Assembly: GCA_947369085.1 (NCBI GenBank)
Contig: CANBJR010000008.1
Span: 1-64,000 of the forward strand
Length of the DNA: 64,000 bases
Reading direction: 5' to 3'
Origin: an uncultured Clostridia bacterium
GTDB taxonomy: Bacteria; Bacillota; Clostridia; Oscillospirales; Acutalibacteraceae
The position numbers and the translations under genes are program-made. The notes beneath the pieces were generated by a model that saw only the letters and a list, made by a program, of their open reading frames with translations, made no database searches and had not been told where the DNA came from. Every line of letters starts with the position of its first letter. The first letter of the stretch is position 1. Of this stretch, positions 29,447 through 39,621 are shown piece by piece.

Positions 29447-30112
29447 ATGGCAATAGCAAAAGTCCGCAGAATAAAGCCGTACAGCGGCTATACAGAGGAT
29501 ACGCCCGACAAGCTCTTGCTTGATGCAGGAGTATTTTTTAAAGATTTTAAAGTCGGCACAGATACATACAAAACCGCTAAAGCCGCAGGCAAGTGCCTCG
29601 GCGCAACAATTAAAGGCGGCGAATATTCGTCAAAGCCGAATATTCGTCGAATGGAGCTTGACGGTGTAAAGACAAGGACAGTCGGTGACACGCTCTATGA
29701 TGGCTGGGAAACCTACATAAAAGCTAATCTTGCCGAGATGACCTCAGATAACCTTATCGCCGCACTCGGAGCAGCCGACAAAACTACAGCAACCGAAATT
29801 GAGGGTTACGACAAAATCACAGGCAGGGAAACCCCTTTGCCATCGGATTATATCGGTAATATTACGTGGATTGGAAATCTTCTTGGCGAAGATAAGCCAA
29901 TTATAATCCAGATTTTTAACGGCTTAAACGAAAACGGTTTGACGCTTGCTGTTGAGGACAAAAACAACTCAACCGTTGAGGTACAGTTTTACGGCAACCT
30001 CGATTCTGACGTTTACGATGACCCTGAAAAGGGCATTGTACCGCCTTTTGCAATTTACCGCCCGACGGAAACGACCGCAGCGGAAACCGCAGAAACTAAA
30101 ACGACTACATAA
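29447..30112 (+). CDS. Major tail protein
   Basis: Position and size before tail chaperones. Confidence 0.8.
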   Translation: MAIAKVRRIKPYSGYTEDTPDKLLLDAGVFFKDFKVGTDTYKTAKAAGKCLGATIKGGEYSSKPNIRRMELDGVKTRTVGDTLYDGWETYIKANLAEMTSDNLIAALGAADKTTATEIEGYDKITGRETPLPSDYIGNITWIGNLLGEDKPIIIQIFNGLNENGLTLAVEDKNNSTVEVQFYGNLDSDVYDDPEKGIVPPFAIYRPTETTAAETAETKTTT

Positions 30113-30126
30113 AGGAGATTTTAAAA

Positions 30127-30474
30127 ATGAGAAAACTTACATTGCCCGATACATTTGCTTTTGCACGCATTTTAAAAGCGGCTGACATAAAAAACGAGGT
30201 TATCAATTTTTCAAAAGAAATTCTTGCTCGCAAAAATAAAAAGCAGGAAATCAATATCGAAGAAGTCGGCCTTGAATTTGTAATCACACTCATCACAGCA
30301 GCGGCAGACGTAAAAGTTGAGGAAAAAATCTACTCGTTTTTAGCGTCCGTTTGTGAAATGGACGTCGAAAACGTCAAAAAACTCAATCTCTCACAGATTA
30401 AAGAAATTATAAAAATAATCATTGCCGAAAATGATTTAAAGGCTTTTTTTCAGTCGGCCTCTGCCTTGACGTAA
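30127..30474 (+). CDS. Tail assembly chaperone (gpG-like)
   Basis: Precedes frameshift extension and tape measure. Confidence 0.78.
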   Translation: MRKLTLPDTFAFARILKAADIKNEVINFSKEILARKNKKQEINIEEVGLEFVITLITAAADVKVEEKIYSFLASVCEMDVENVKKLNLSQIKEIIKIIIAENDLKAFFQSASALT

Positions 30475-30773
30475 AGCTCTTTGGTCTGCTTTTAAGATAT
30501 TGCAACGGAAATATTGACATTTTAAATCGTTGCACGTTTTCCGAGATTTTGGAAATCATTGATTTTGTTGTAAATCAAGAAAACGACGAACAGCTTTTAA
30601 AAGCCTATGAGGCAAGCTATGCCGCATTGCAGTCAATAACCTTTGCCGATTTTAAAGAGCGAGTTTGCAAGAAATCCTTGACAACTCAACCCGACTCAAA
30701 TCCGCTATCGGCAGAAGAAATCGAAGAAAAGGTCGCTCATTATATCGACGATTTTACGTGGGAGGCGGTATAG
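30127..30773 (+). CDS. Tail assembly chaperone -1 frameshift product (gpG-T-like)
   Basis: Slippery T TTT TTT at 30444-30450; -1 frame open from 30450 into ORF 30549..30773; 648 nt after the shift. Confidence 0.8.
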
Positions 30774-32726
30774 TTGGCAGTTGAGATTTTTAAATTATTT
30801 GGCTCAATCTTTGTAGATAACGATGAGGCAAACAAGTCAATCGCAAAAACCGATGAAAAAGCCTCAGGAGTTGCAAACACCCTCGGAAACGGTGTTAAAA
30901 AAGCCGCAAAGTGGGGAGCTGCTGTTGTAGGCGGTGCTACTGCCGCCGCAACAGGTTTGACCGCTATGGCAAGTAAAACCGCCGAATCAGCCGACGAAGT
31001 CGATAAAATGAGCCAAAAGCTCGGATTATCAAGAGAAGCTTATCAAGAATGGGACTACGTTTTGTCACAATCTGGCGTTGACATCGACTCAATGCAGTCA
31101 GGTTTAAAAACGCTTACAAATAAAATTGATGACGCAAAAAACGGTTCAAAATCAGCTCAGGAGATGTTTAGTAAACTCGGCATATCAATGGACGACCTCA
31201 ACTCTATGAGCCGAGAAGATATTTTTAATACTGTAGTATCTTCTATGCAAGGTATGGGCGACACCGCAGAACGAGCTGCACTTGCAAATGATTTACTCGG
31301 CAAATCAGGTCAAAACCTTACGCCGCTTTTTAATTCGACGGCAGAATCAACTGAAAACCTCAAAAACAAAGCTCACGAGCTCGGTATGGTAATGTCCGAT
31401 GAAACAGTCGATGCAGGTGTTAAATTTACCGATACCGTTGATACCTTGAAAAGGTCAGCAGGCGGACTTTTTAACTCTCTCGGCGGTGCATTACTGCCAA
31501 TAATACAAAAAGTCTGCGACTCTCTGGTAGCTTATATGCCGCAGATACAGCAGATGATTGGGCAGTTTACACCTATATTGACAAGCTTGTTTGATACTAT
31601 AATGCCGGTTTTGGCAAATCTGGGTGAGACGCTTTTGCCGATTATTATGGATTTATTGGGGCAGCTCGTCCCTGTTATCGGGCAGCTTTTAGAGATTATT
31701 GCCCCCATAATCGTACAGATAGTTGAGCAGTTATTACCGCCTTTACTACAAATTATTGAGCAGATATTACCGCCGATACTTGATATTATAACGGCTTTAA
31801 TGCCGCTGCTGACAACAATCTTTAATTTGTTATCGCCTCTAATTGATGTCATTTTACAGCTCGTCGGAGTATTACTTGATAGCCTTTTATCAGCCTTAAC
31901 GCCGATAATAGAGTATCTGGCTCAATTTTTAAATGATTTGTTGCAGCCGCTCATACCGATTTTTACCGAGATAGGACAGATTTTAAGTGAAACTCTCTCC
32001 CCCATTTTTGAGGTGCTCGGTCAGATTTTAACAAAGGTATTTGATGCGTTAAAGCCTGTGCTTGAGCTATTTGGTCAGCTTATATCAGCAATTTTGCCGG
32101 CACTTACACCGCTCATCCAAATGCTTGCTGACGTTTTCAGCGGAGTGCTCGGAGCTGCACTTGAGGCAGTCAGCGGAATACTTGACAGCGTTATGAGTGT
32201 TTTTAGCGGATTGATTGACTTTATCTCGGGAGTATTTACAGGCAATTGGGACAAGGCGTGGAACGGTGTAGTTGAGATATTTAAGGGGATTTTTAATTTA
32301 ATACCTACAATTATTGAGTTTATCATCAACGGTGCAATAGGACTGATTAACGGACTATTAAGCGGTATCAACTGGGCAATTGAGTGGATTGGCTGGGAAA
32401 TCCCTATGATACCCGAGGTAACGTTACCACGTTTTAGGGCTGGTATTGATTATGTACCAAACGATAAATTCCCGGCTTACCTCGATGCAGGCGAAGCAGT
32501 ATTGACAGCAAGCGAGGCGGAGCAGTACCGACAAGCTAAACGAGAGAGCGGAGGCTACTCACCTTTTGCAAATCGGCAAAAGGAGCAGAAAACCATAAAT
32601 CAAACATTTAACGTAACTGTTAATGTTGATAAAATCAAGGACAGTTTTGATATTGATAAACTAGCTGCGACAATCTCAGAAAAACTCGCAGAAGAAATCA
32701 AACGCAAGGAGGACGCATATGCATAA
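30774..32726 (+). CDS. Tail tape measure protein
   Basis: Long hydrophobic/helical repeats (LLPIIMDLLGQLVPVIGQLLEIIAPIIVQIVEQLLPPLL). Confidence 0.93.
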   Translation: MAVEIFKLFGSIFVDNDEANKSIAKTDEKASGVANTLGNGVKKAAKWGAAVVGGATAAATGLTAMASKTAESADEVDKMSQKLGLSREAYQEWDYVLSQSGVDIDSMQSGLKTLTNKIDDAKNGSKSAQEMFSKLGISMDDLNSMSREDIFNTVVSSMQGMGDTAERAALANDLLGKSGQNLTPLFNSTAESTENLKNKAHELGMVMSDETVDAGVKFTDTVDTLKRSAGGLFNSLGGALLPIIQKVCDSLVAYMPQIQQMIGQFTPILTSLFDTIMPVLANLGETLLPIIMDLLGQLVPVIGQLLEIIAPIIVQIVEQLLPPLLQIIEQILPPILDIITALMPLLTTIFNLLSPLIDVILQLVGVLLDSLLSALTPIIEYLAQFLNDLLQPLIPIFTEIGQILSETLSPIFEVLGQILTKVFDALKPVLELFGQLISAILPALTPLIQMLADVFSGVLGAALEAVSGILDSVMSVFSGLIDFISGVFTGNWDKAWNGVVEIFKGIFNLIPTIIEFIINGAIGLINGLLSGINWAIEWIGWEIPMIPEVTLPRFRAGIDYVPNDKFPAYLDAGEAVLTASEAEQYRQAKRESGGYSPFANRQKEQKTINQTFNVTVNVDKIKDSFDIDKLAATISEKLAEEIKRKEDAYA

Positions 32727-33474
32727 TTTTAAATTTGGCGGTAATAACCTACTAAATTTTTGCGGCAGAATTGCACAAGCTCCCTCCCACACCGTTGCCG
32801 AAAGGGATTTTGACCTTGTCGAAATCCCCGGACGCAGCGGAAATGTTTATATTGATAACAAATGCTATAAAAATGTAGATTTTAGTTTAAAAATCTGCTT
32901 TATGCCTTTTTTATCAGATTTAACAGCTCGGCAGTTAGCCTATGCAGTTATAGACTGGCTTGCACCGCTTGTAGGTTATCAAACTTATGAGGACACCTAT
33001 AACCCAGGCTATTTCACAAAGGCAGTTTTAAAAAATATCGGCGAAATTAAGAGAGAGCTGCCCACACTATTAACGGCAACTCTCTCATTTAGCCGCTTGC
33101 CGTATTGGTACAGCACTGACGGTCAAAAAGAGATTATTTTATCAAAAGACGGCAGCAATAAAAATATTCATAACTCCGAAAAATTCGACGCTCCTCCGAT
33201 TTTTATTTACCAAAATCCAAATACACAAAACGCATCAGTTACATTAAAGATAAACGGTATAAAAACAATAATATCACCACTCACTGCTTACGTAGAGCAG
33301 AGGCTTGACGGACTCAATATGCAATATAAAGGTATAAAAGCAAATGGCGACGAAATATTTATAAGTCCGCTATTGCCGTCAAACTTAACACCAGGCGAAA
33401 ATACTGTATCAGTCACAGCATTACCAAACAGCAACGAGATTTGTAAAATAATACCAAATTGGAGGCGATTATAA
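32719..33474 (+). CDS. Distal tail protein (Dit)
   Basis: VEIPGRSGNVYIDNKCYKNVDFSLKICF; position. Confidence 0.87.
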   Translation: MHNFKFGGNNLLNFCGRIAQAPSHTVAERDFDLVEIPGRSGNVYIDNKCYKNVDFSLKICFMPFLSDLTARQLAYAVIDWLAPLVGYQTYEDTYNPGYFTKAVLKNIGEIKRELPTLLTATLSFSRLPYWYSTDGQKEIILSKDGSNKNIHNSEKFDAPPIFIYQNPNTQNASVTLKINGIKTIISPLTAYVEQRLDGLNMQYKGIKANGDEIFISPLLPSNLTPGENTVSVTALPNSNEICKIIPNWRRL

Positions 33475-34556
33475 TGTTGCCGTTATTGTACGAGACCACA
33501 TCAAGGATTATATCAACCAACTCAATGCACTACCTTGGCAGGATTACAGATTGCACATCTTGCGTGGCAGCAGAAACACTAAACGGAGATTATTTGCTCA
33601 CGGTTGAGGTAAAACCAACTGATGCACTATATACTACTATAACGGTGCAACAGTTTATACAAGTAAAACCAAATCCATTTGACCAGCCGCAGTTTTTTGA
33701 GATTTACGAAATTAACCGCACCGCTGACGGCAACCTAACAATAAAAGCAAAGCACATAAAGCATTGTGCATACAATAATCTTATGTCGGCAGGCTACACA
33801 AATGATTTGTGGGAAACCCCACAAGAATTATGGGAACAAGCGGCAGAAAACCCCGTTTTTGCAAATAATTTTATTTTTTACTCTGATATTACAGACACGG
33901 CAACAGGATTTGAAACCGGATTGCGAAAAATCGGAACTTTCGGCGACTTTTTTGCAGAATTGTTATTAAAATTTGTCGGCGAATATCATTATGACAATTT
34001 TAATGTTGAGTTTTTAAAAAACAGAGGCAGCAAAAAACAATATGTATTAAGATGGGGTGCAAACATCTCATCAATGGAGCAAACCTTGTCAACGGAGGAT
34101 ATTAAGTCGCATATTATTGGAGTTGCAACTGTACACGATACATACAAAAACGAGGATATGCAACTTATGTGTGAGCCTTATGAGATTGTAGGTCAACAAA
34201 GCAAGACAAACAAGTTGTTAATTGTTGATGCGTCTTGGTTGGTAGATGATATTACTGTAAACAGCAACACAGGCGAAAACTTTGGATTTGTACAAAACGC
34301 TTGCAGAGTTGCAGCTACTACTCACTACAAAGACAGCAAGCCTGCCGAAATTAAAATCAATATTACGACTGATTTTAGAGCCGAGCTTGACGAAATGCAA
34401 GAGATTGGTCTTGCTGATACTATTGACGTAATTATTGATGATAAAAACACAACAGCAACAGCAAAAGTCTCAAAAGTCGAATTTGACTGCCTGCTTGAGC
34501 GTTGGGACAATCTCGAACTTGGTACGATAAAAACAAAACTATCTAATTACTTTTAA
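33474..34556 (+). CDS. Tail-associated endopeptidase/Tal-like protein
   Basis: Position after Dit; prophage tail protein pattern. Confidence 0.82.
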   Translation: MLPLLYETTSRIISTNSMHYLGRITDCTSCVAAETLNGDYLLTVEVKPTDALYTTITVQQFIQVKPNPFDQPQFFEIYEINRTADGNLTIKAKHIKHCAYNNLMSAGYTNDLWETPQELWEQAAENPVFANNFIFYSDITDTATGFETGLRKIGTFGDFFAELLLKFVGEYHYDNFNVEFLKNRGSKKQYVLRWGANISSMEQTLSTEDIKSHIIGVATVHDTYKNEDMQLMCEPYEIVGQQSKTNKLLIVDASWLVDDITVNSNTGENFGFVQNACRVAATTHYKDSKPAEIKINITTDFRAELDEMQEIGLADTIDVIIDDKNTTATAKVSKVEFDCLLERWDNLELGTIKTKLSNYF

Positions 34557-34567
34557 GGGGTGATAAA

Positions 34568-36595
34568 ATGACCAGTCATATAAAAATTAAGCTTGAGCTT
34601 AACAACGCAAATATGATTGAGGTTTTCGAGGCTCATCAGGGCGATAAAAAGTCAAGATTTATTGACGTTATGCTGACCTCCAACGGCGAAATTTTACAAA
34701 TCGGAGACGGTGTAACAGCAAAATATGATGCTACAATTAACAATATCGTTGTAGCTAACGATTTAACGGCAACAGTTGATATAACTAAAAATGTCGTAAC
34801 CGTTGAACTTACCGAAAATATGTTATCAATATCGGGATTACTTAAAATTGATTTAAAAATTTTGGAATCAGAATCACTTATAACAGCTCAGACTCTGAGA
34901 GTAAAAATTGGCAAATCCGTAATAAACAGCGACTCAAAATTTACACCTATCGGCGGCACAATACAAGAGACCATCGACGAGGTCGCAGCGGCAAGAGGCA
35001 ACTACGACAGCCTCAACAATAGGATTAATAGCAAGATAGATGATGTTACAGGAGCGGTCAAAACTGATAACATTGCCAAAAATGCAGTGACATCAGATAA
35101 AATTATACCCGGCGCAATTACCGCCACTAAAATTGCAGTTGGTGCAGTATCCGGCAATAATATAGCTCAAGGTCAGATTAACACAGGTCATCTGCAAAGT
35201 GGGGCAGTCACGGTCGATAAATTTGCTGACGAAGTAAAAGCTACGATAAACGGTAAGGCTGACAAATCAACGACCTATACTAAAACTGAGGTTAATAATG
35301 CACTATCAAGCAAGCTTGACAATGCAGAAGGATCTGTAACGCGAGATAACATTGACACTAATGCTGTTGGCACTGACGAGATCGACAGCGGTGCGGTTGA
35401 TACCGTTAATATCGCAGACAGAGCGGTAACAGTAGATAAGCTTTCGGATAATGTTAATCAGGAGTTAATAATTAACACACTGCCGAAATTTATGTCGCTT
35501 GCAACAGTTGCGGCATCAAGAGCAATGCATGTTGACGGTAAATATTTATATCATTGCGGTAATTCGGGTTATGCAGTATCGAAAAACGACATTAGTGTTG
35601 AGGTTGCACCGACGCAGGTTAAAAAAATCGGCGGTCACGTAAAAGTAGTTACCAGAGGTATAGCGGCAGGAAACGGCTATCTTTATTTGCCGTACCGAGA
35701 TAATATTTCCGGTACAGGAACAACTCACGGTAACGATGATGATATTGGCGGCTATCTTGATATAATAAGATTATCTGACTTTACGCTTGCAAAAACAATT
35801 ACCTACGGACGTGAGCCTTATGACCCCGGTGACGGTAAGGGAGTGAGATATTACGGTAAATCGCATAATGCGGCAACTTACGCTGACAAATATTTATGCG
35901 TGACTCAACAGCTCGGTGGTTGGCTTTTATATGACATCGAAACAACTCCAGAGAACCCGACGTTATTGTATAAATGCGACAATAGAGCTCAGTCTGCAAT
36001 AGATAATACAGAGTTTCAGCAGCCTGCTTTTTATACGGACGGCACAACGGTTTATCTAGCAATTGCAGGTTATGACCGTCACTTGCTTAAAATCTATAAT
36101 TTAAATGACCCGACTTATCCTATTTGTGTTTATTCCGGTGATTTGAGGAAGCTATGGCAACACGGAGATACAGCCTATCTGCACTCTATGGGACTTGTTT
36201 GTAAATATCCATATATTTATTGTTCAGTTGCTCCTCATCCATCATATATTGATGATCTTAATAACTCAATGCAGGGTGTAGCCGTTGTTGATGTGTCTGA
36301 TATAAACAGGGTAAAGGTTAATTTTTATAAAATCCCTGACGAAAGCAGGACGATTAATTCAGGCGGTGAGCCGTCACCTCAAAGCGTTGCAGTCACAAAA
36401 AATCATCTTGTTATGGATATGTTTGACAAGGGCGTGTCGGTCTGGTCTTTGGCTAACTCTGCCGAGCCGAAGTTTTTAGGCAATCTTGATACAGGAGCAA
36501 CTAAAGTATGCAGTGTTTTATCAACTGAGGATGGAAGAACCTTTATCGGTACAGAGTATCAGGGCGGTAACCTTACTATGTATCGTGGAATATAA
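34568..36595 (+). CDS. Baseplate/receptor-binding protein: BppU-like N-terminus, repetitive shaft, C-terminal beta-propeller-like head
   Basis: Shaft repeats DNIAKNAVTSDKIIPGAITATKI...DNIDTNAVGTDEIDSGAVDTVNIADRAVTVDKLSDNV. Confidence 0.75.
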   Translation: MTSHIKIKLELNNANMIEVFEAHQGDKKSRFIDVMLTSNGEILQIGDGVTAKYDATINNIVVANDLTATVDITKNVVTVELTENMLSISGLLKIDLKILESESLITAQTLRVKIGKSVINSDSKFTPIGGTIQETIDEVAAARGNYDSLNNRINSKIDDVTGAVKTDNIAKNAVTSDKIIPGAITATKIAVGAVSGNNIAQGQINTGHLQSGAVTVDKFADEVKATINGKADKSTTYTKTEVNNALSSKLDNAEGSVTRDNIDTNAVGTDEIDSGAVDTVNIADRAVTVDKLSDNVNQELIINTLPKFMSLATVAASRAMHVDGKYLYHCGNSGYAVSKNDISVEVAPTQVKKIGGHVKVVTRGIAAGNGYLYLPYRDNISGTGTTHGNDDDIGGYLDIIRLSDFTLAKTITYGREPYDPGDGKGVRYYGKSHNAATYADKYLCVTQQLGGWLLYDIETTPENPTLLYKCDNRAQSAIDNTEFQQPAFYTDGTTVYLAIAGYDRHLLKIYNLNDPTYPICVYSGDLRKLWQHGDTAYLHSMGLVCKYPYIYCSVAPHPSYIDDLNNSMQGVAVVDVSDINRVKVNFYKIPDESRTINSGGEPSPQSVAVTKNHLVMDMFDKGVSVWSLANSAEPKFLGNLDTGATKVCSVLSTEDGRTFIGTEYQGGNLTMYRGI

Positions 36596-36622
36596 AAATT
36601 TATTTTGAAGGAGATTAAAACA

Positions 36623-37078
36623 ATGAAAGAAAACATTTTACAGGCAATATTTGCCGCAGTATTAGGAGCAGTAACGGCATATCTTAACATATTGCTATTA
36701 CCAATAATTGTTTTGGTTGTGGTAATGCTCATTGACTACATCACAGGTATGTCACAGGCTTACATCAGTCATACACTCAACAGCCGTATCGGTGTTACCG
36801 GGATTATTAAAAAAATAGGTTATATAATTGCAGTAACTGTCGGCATTGTTACTGATTATCTTATATCCTCTGCGCTTGTCAGTTGCGGCATTGACCTTAA
36901 AATTAACTGTTGCTTTGGTATGATTGTTACAGTTTGGTTTATCATCAATGAGCTTATATCAATCCTCGAGAACCTCTCGGAGATTGGCACACCACTCCCA
37001 AAATTTTTGGTATCAATCGTAAAACGATTAAAAAATACAGTCGAAACAAAAACAGATAAAAACGAAAGCGAGGAATAA
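36623..37078 (+). CDS. Phage holin
   Basis: Hydrophobic segments, VMLIDYITGMSQAY, position before lysin. Confidence 0.88.
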   Translation: MKENILQAIFAAVLGAVTAYLNILLLPIIVLVVVMLIDYITGMSQAYISHTLNSRIGVTGIIKKIGYIIAVTVGIVTDYLISSALVSCGIDLKINCCFGMIVTVWFIINELISILENLSEIGTPLPKFLVSIVKRLKNTVETKTDKNESEE

Positions 37079-37080
37079 TT

Positions 37081-37878
37081 ATGTCAAAAAGAATTTATCT
37101 AAGTCCGTCAAATCAGCGTAACAACACTTACGCTACAGGTGGCACAAACGAGATGGCACAGTGCGACAAAATCGCAAAGGCAACGGAAACGGCTCTTAAA
37201 CGTTGCGGATTTGAGGTAAAAGTCGGCAAGTCGGGCGACACAATGCAAAACCGTTGCAACGAGTCCGATAATTTCAAAGCTGACATCCATATGCCAATCC
37301 ATACAAACGCTTATAACGGCAAAGTAACCGGCGGTACAAGAATATTTTGCCTTAATTCAAACGGCAGAAAGGCTTGTCAGGCTGTTTTAAATGAACTTGG
37401 CAAAATCTCTCCCGGAACAGCCGACAGCATAACTTATCAAACAGGACTCTATGAAATCAACGTGCCCAAAGCGCTCACCGTTTATGTTGAGTGCGAATTC
37501 CACGACACAAAGACGGGCGCAGACTGGATAAGAAACAACACCTCAAAAATCGGCGAGGCTATTTGCAAAGGACTCTGCTCTTACTTTGGTGTTACATATA
37601 AGTCGGCAACATCTACCGTGTCGAGCAAAAAGGTACTTGATTCGCAGGGTTACAAAAAGGGGCAAAACTCTGACGGTGTACTTGCCATCAAAGAATTGCT
37701 CCTGCTCGCAAAATCTCTTAAAATCCATAATCAGGGTATGGATGAGAATGGTGGCTTTGGTGACGGCACAGAAAAGGCAGTAAACGGCTTGCTTAAAAAG
37801 TGGGGTTATGAGCCTAACGGTATCGCTGGCGATAACTTTATTAAAAAGCTCACCGCTGGAATCAAAAAGAAGATTTAA
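37081..37878 (+). CDS. N-acetylmuramoyl-L-alanine amidase endolysin
   Basis: IYLSPSNQRNN...HMPIHTNAYNGKVTGG...VYVECEFHDTKTGADWI. Confidence 0.93.
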   Translation: MSKRIYLSPSNQRNNTYATGGTNEMAQCDKIAKATETALKRCGFEVKVGKSGDTMQNRCNESDNFKADIHMPIHTNAYNGKVTGGTRIFCLNSNGRKACQAVLNELGKISPGTADSITYQTGLYEINVPKALTVYVECEFHDTKTGADWIRNNTSKIGEAICKGLCSYFGVTYKSATSTVSSKKVLDSQGYKKGQNSDGVLAIKELLLLAKSLKIHNQGMDENGGFGDGTEKAVNGLLKKWGYEPNGIAGDNFIKKLTAGIKKKI

Positions 37879-38019
37879 ATGATAAAGTTATTATACACCA
37901 ATTACACGCATTAGTAATGAAATCTTCCACCCCCAATGTTGGTGTAATAGTGAAATATGTCACCCGAATTTCAAAAAATTCTCCCCGAGGTTATCCCCGG
38001 GGAGTTTTTAATTACTCAG

Positions 38020-38673
38020 TCATTCTTCGCATTTTACAATCCATCCATCACATTTATATCCTCTATGTGCTGCATCGGACATCCTTTTCATTTGACGTTT
38101 AGTTTCAGCGTCAATATTTCTTATACCAAAAAATTCTGCATTTTCTCTAACAAAATTTGTTAGATTTTTTATATGATAAACTTTACCATCAGGAGAGATA
38201 AGCGTCCATTTTTTTGCGTGCATATTTGTTTCAAAACGTCCGGTTTTTCCGGACTTTTTTAGTCCTGCAACTCTTGCGGTTGCATCAGCGTGAGCAGCGG
38301 CTTTTTTACAGCCGCAAGAGATGGTATGACCTGATACTAAATTATTTTGCCATACATTAACAAAGTTACCGCAAGAGCATAAACATCGCCAGACAGCAGT
38401 TTTGTTAGGATTTTTGCCGACAGAACCTACACACTCAACAGCGGTCAGTTCTCCAAATCTCATACCTGTTAGGTCTCGGATTTTTTTACCGATTCTTGTG
38501 CAACCGCAGGATTTCTGACCGCCATTAGGATGTAAATTTTTGTGATTTACAGAAATTGTATTCCCGCAATCGCATTTACATAATAAATATAAATCATTTT
38601 TATCGGTATTTTCGTCAATGCCGATAACTGTAAGCATTCCATATTTTTTGCCTATTTTACTAGTTTTAGTCAT
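38020..38673 (-). CDS. Phage/ICE-associated Cys-motif repeat protein
   Basis: Two CxCxCG...SCGC modules (LLCKCDCGNTISVNHKNLHPNGGQKSCGC; WRCLCSCGNFVNVWQNNLVSGHTISCGC). Confidence 0.6.
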   Translation of the reverse strand: MTKTSKIGKKYGMLTVIGIDENTDKNDLYLLCKCDCGNTISVNHKNLHPNGGQKSCGCTRIGKKIRDLTGMRFGELTAVECVGSVGKNPNKTAVWRCLCSCGNFVNVWQNNLVSGHTISCGCKKAAAHADATARVAGLKKSGKTGRFETNMHAKKWTLISPDGKVYHIKNLTNFVRENAEFFGIRNIDAETKRQMKRMSDAAHRGYKCDGWIVKCEE

Positions 38674-38687
38674 TTCAGCCTCTCATA

Positions 38688-39071
38688 TTAATAGCAAGGA
38701 TTTTCTTTTGCAAGTTCCCACTCTTCGTCGTATTTAGTCTCGTGAGCCTTGCAATACTCATCAAAAAAATTCTGTTCGGTGCAGGGCACAAGGTTCTCAT
38801 TGAGTTCCTCTCTGATTTCATCGTCCATAAAATTAACAGCAACATCAAAATCAATATCAACACCATAGCCATTAGTAACGATATTTCTTGCTTTAGTGTC
38901 AACTGGCGTATATTCGTCAAATTCCTTTATGATAAGGCGTTCTATGTAGGGTGCTGGATAATTCACATCATTTTCCCAATTTTCAAGGGTTCTGTAGGGC
39001 ATTTCTAAAAGCTGAGCAGCTTCTTTTCTGTTCATTCCTGTTTTTACTCTTGACTCTTTAATTTTGTTCAT
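38688..39071 (-). CDS. HTH domain protein
   Basis: RKEAAQLLEMPYRTLENWENDVNYPAPYIERLI. Confidence 0.7.
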   Translation of the reverse strand: MNKIKESRVKTGMNRKEAAQLLEMPYRTLENWENDVNYPAPYIERLIIKEFDEYTPVDTKARNIVTNGYGVDIDFDVAVNFMDDEIREELNENLVPCTEQNFFDEYCKAHETKYDEEWELAKENPCY

Positions 39072-39110
39072 AGTGATTCTCCTTTTTTTATTTTTGCTTC
39101 CCTCTTAAAA

Positions 39111-39410
39111 TTAATTAAGAGGGTTTATTGTTTCGCCGCCAAAGTCCTTTTTATAAGTTGATGTCAAGTCAATATCATCGTACTGAGTTGTTACATACTC
39201 ATCATTTGTCATATCAATATAACCACATTTGTATGAGCCTTTAAATTTACCGGCCATCGAAAAACACTGAATAGTGATGTAAGTTCTTTTTTTATCGCCC
39301 TTTTCCCAAAGTTTAGTAGCAACCTTACGCTCAATGCCAGCGTGTATATTGTAATCATTGTACATTCTTTCTTCTGCCATTTTTGTAATCATTTCGACTG
39401 TAAATTTCAT
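39111..39410 (-). CDS. Hypothetical protein
   Basis: ORF downstream of consensus promoter. Confidence 0.55.
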   Translation of the reverse strand: MKFTVEMITKMAEERMYNDYNIHAGIERKVATKLWEKGDKKRTYITIQCFSMAGKFKGSYKCGYIDMTNDEYVTTQYDDIDLTSTYKKDFGGETINPLN

Positions 39411-39459
39411 AATTAAATCTCCTTGGTTTTTAGGATTTCCTTTCCTTATCTTTGTCTAT

Positions 39460-39488
39460 ATTATACACCGACTCGGTGTATTTGTCAA
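39460..39488 (-). promoter_or_regulatory. Consensus promoter TTGACA-17-TATAAT with 17-bp palindromic operator in the spacer
   Basis: Minus strand TTGACA (39488-39483), TATAAT (39465-39460); TACACCGAcTCGGTGTA at 39464-39480. Confidence 0.87.
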
Positions 39489-39536
39489 TACCTTTTTTAA
39501 AAATTTTTTTAAATTTTTTTATTTTTTTGCAAAAAA

Positions 39537-39564
39537 ATAAACAGGTCGATTACGACCTGTTTAT
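39537..39564 (-). terminator. Terminator, perfect 12-bp stem ATAAACAGGTCG/CGACCTGTTTAT with T-run on the minus strand
   Basis: Inverted repeat and poly-T. Confidence 0.8.
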
Positions 39565-39621
39565 TATAATCCCAAGCAGTCCACCTACAAATATAATCAT
39601 AGGTTCGGCTTGGTTTGATTT

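Larger units (their letters stand above)
5640..37990. mobile_element. Siphovirus prophage with large serine integrase; right end uncertain (about 37.9-39.5 kb)
   Basis: Contiguous integrase, repressor/cro, early genes, terminase, portal, protease, capsid, tail, holin, endolysin. Confidence 0.92.

Noticed and set aside
37891-37952. Imperfect inverted repeat TACACCAA...TTGGTGTA after the lysin as attR
   Set aside because: No matching sequence found near the left end; cannot define att sites by eye
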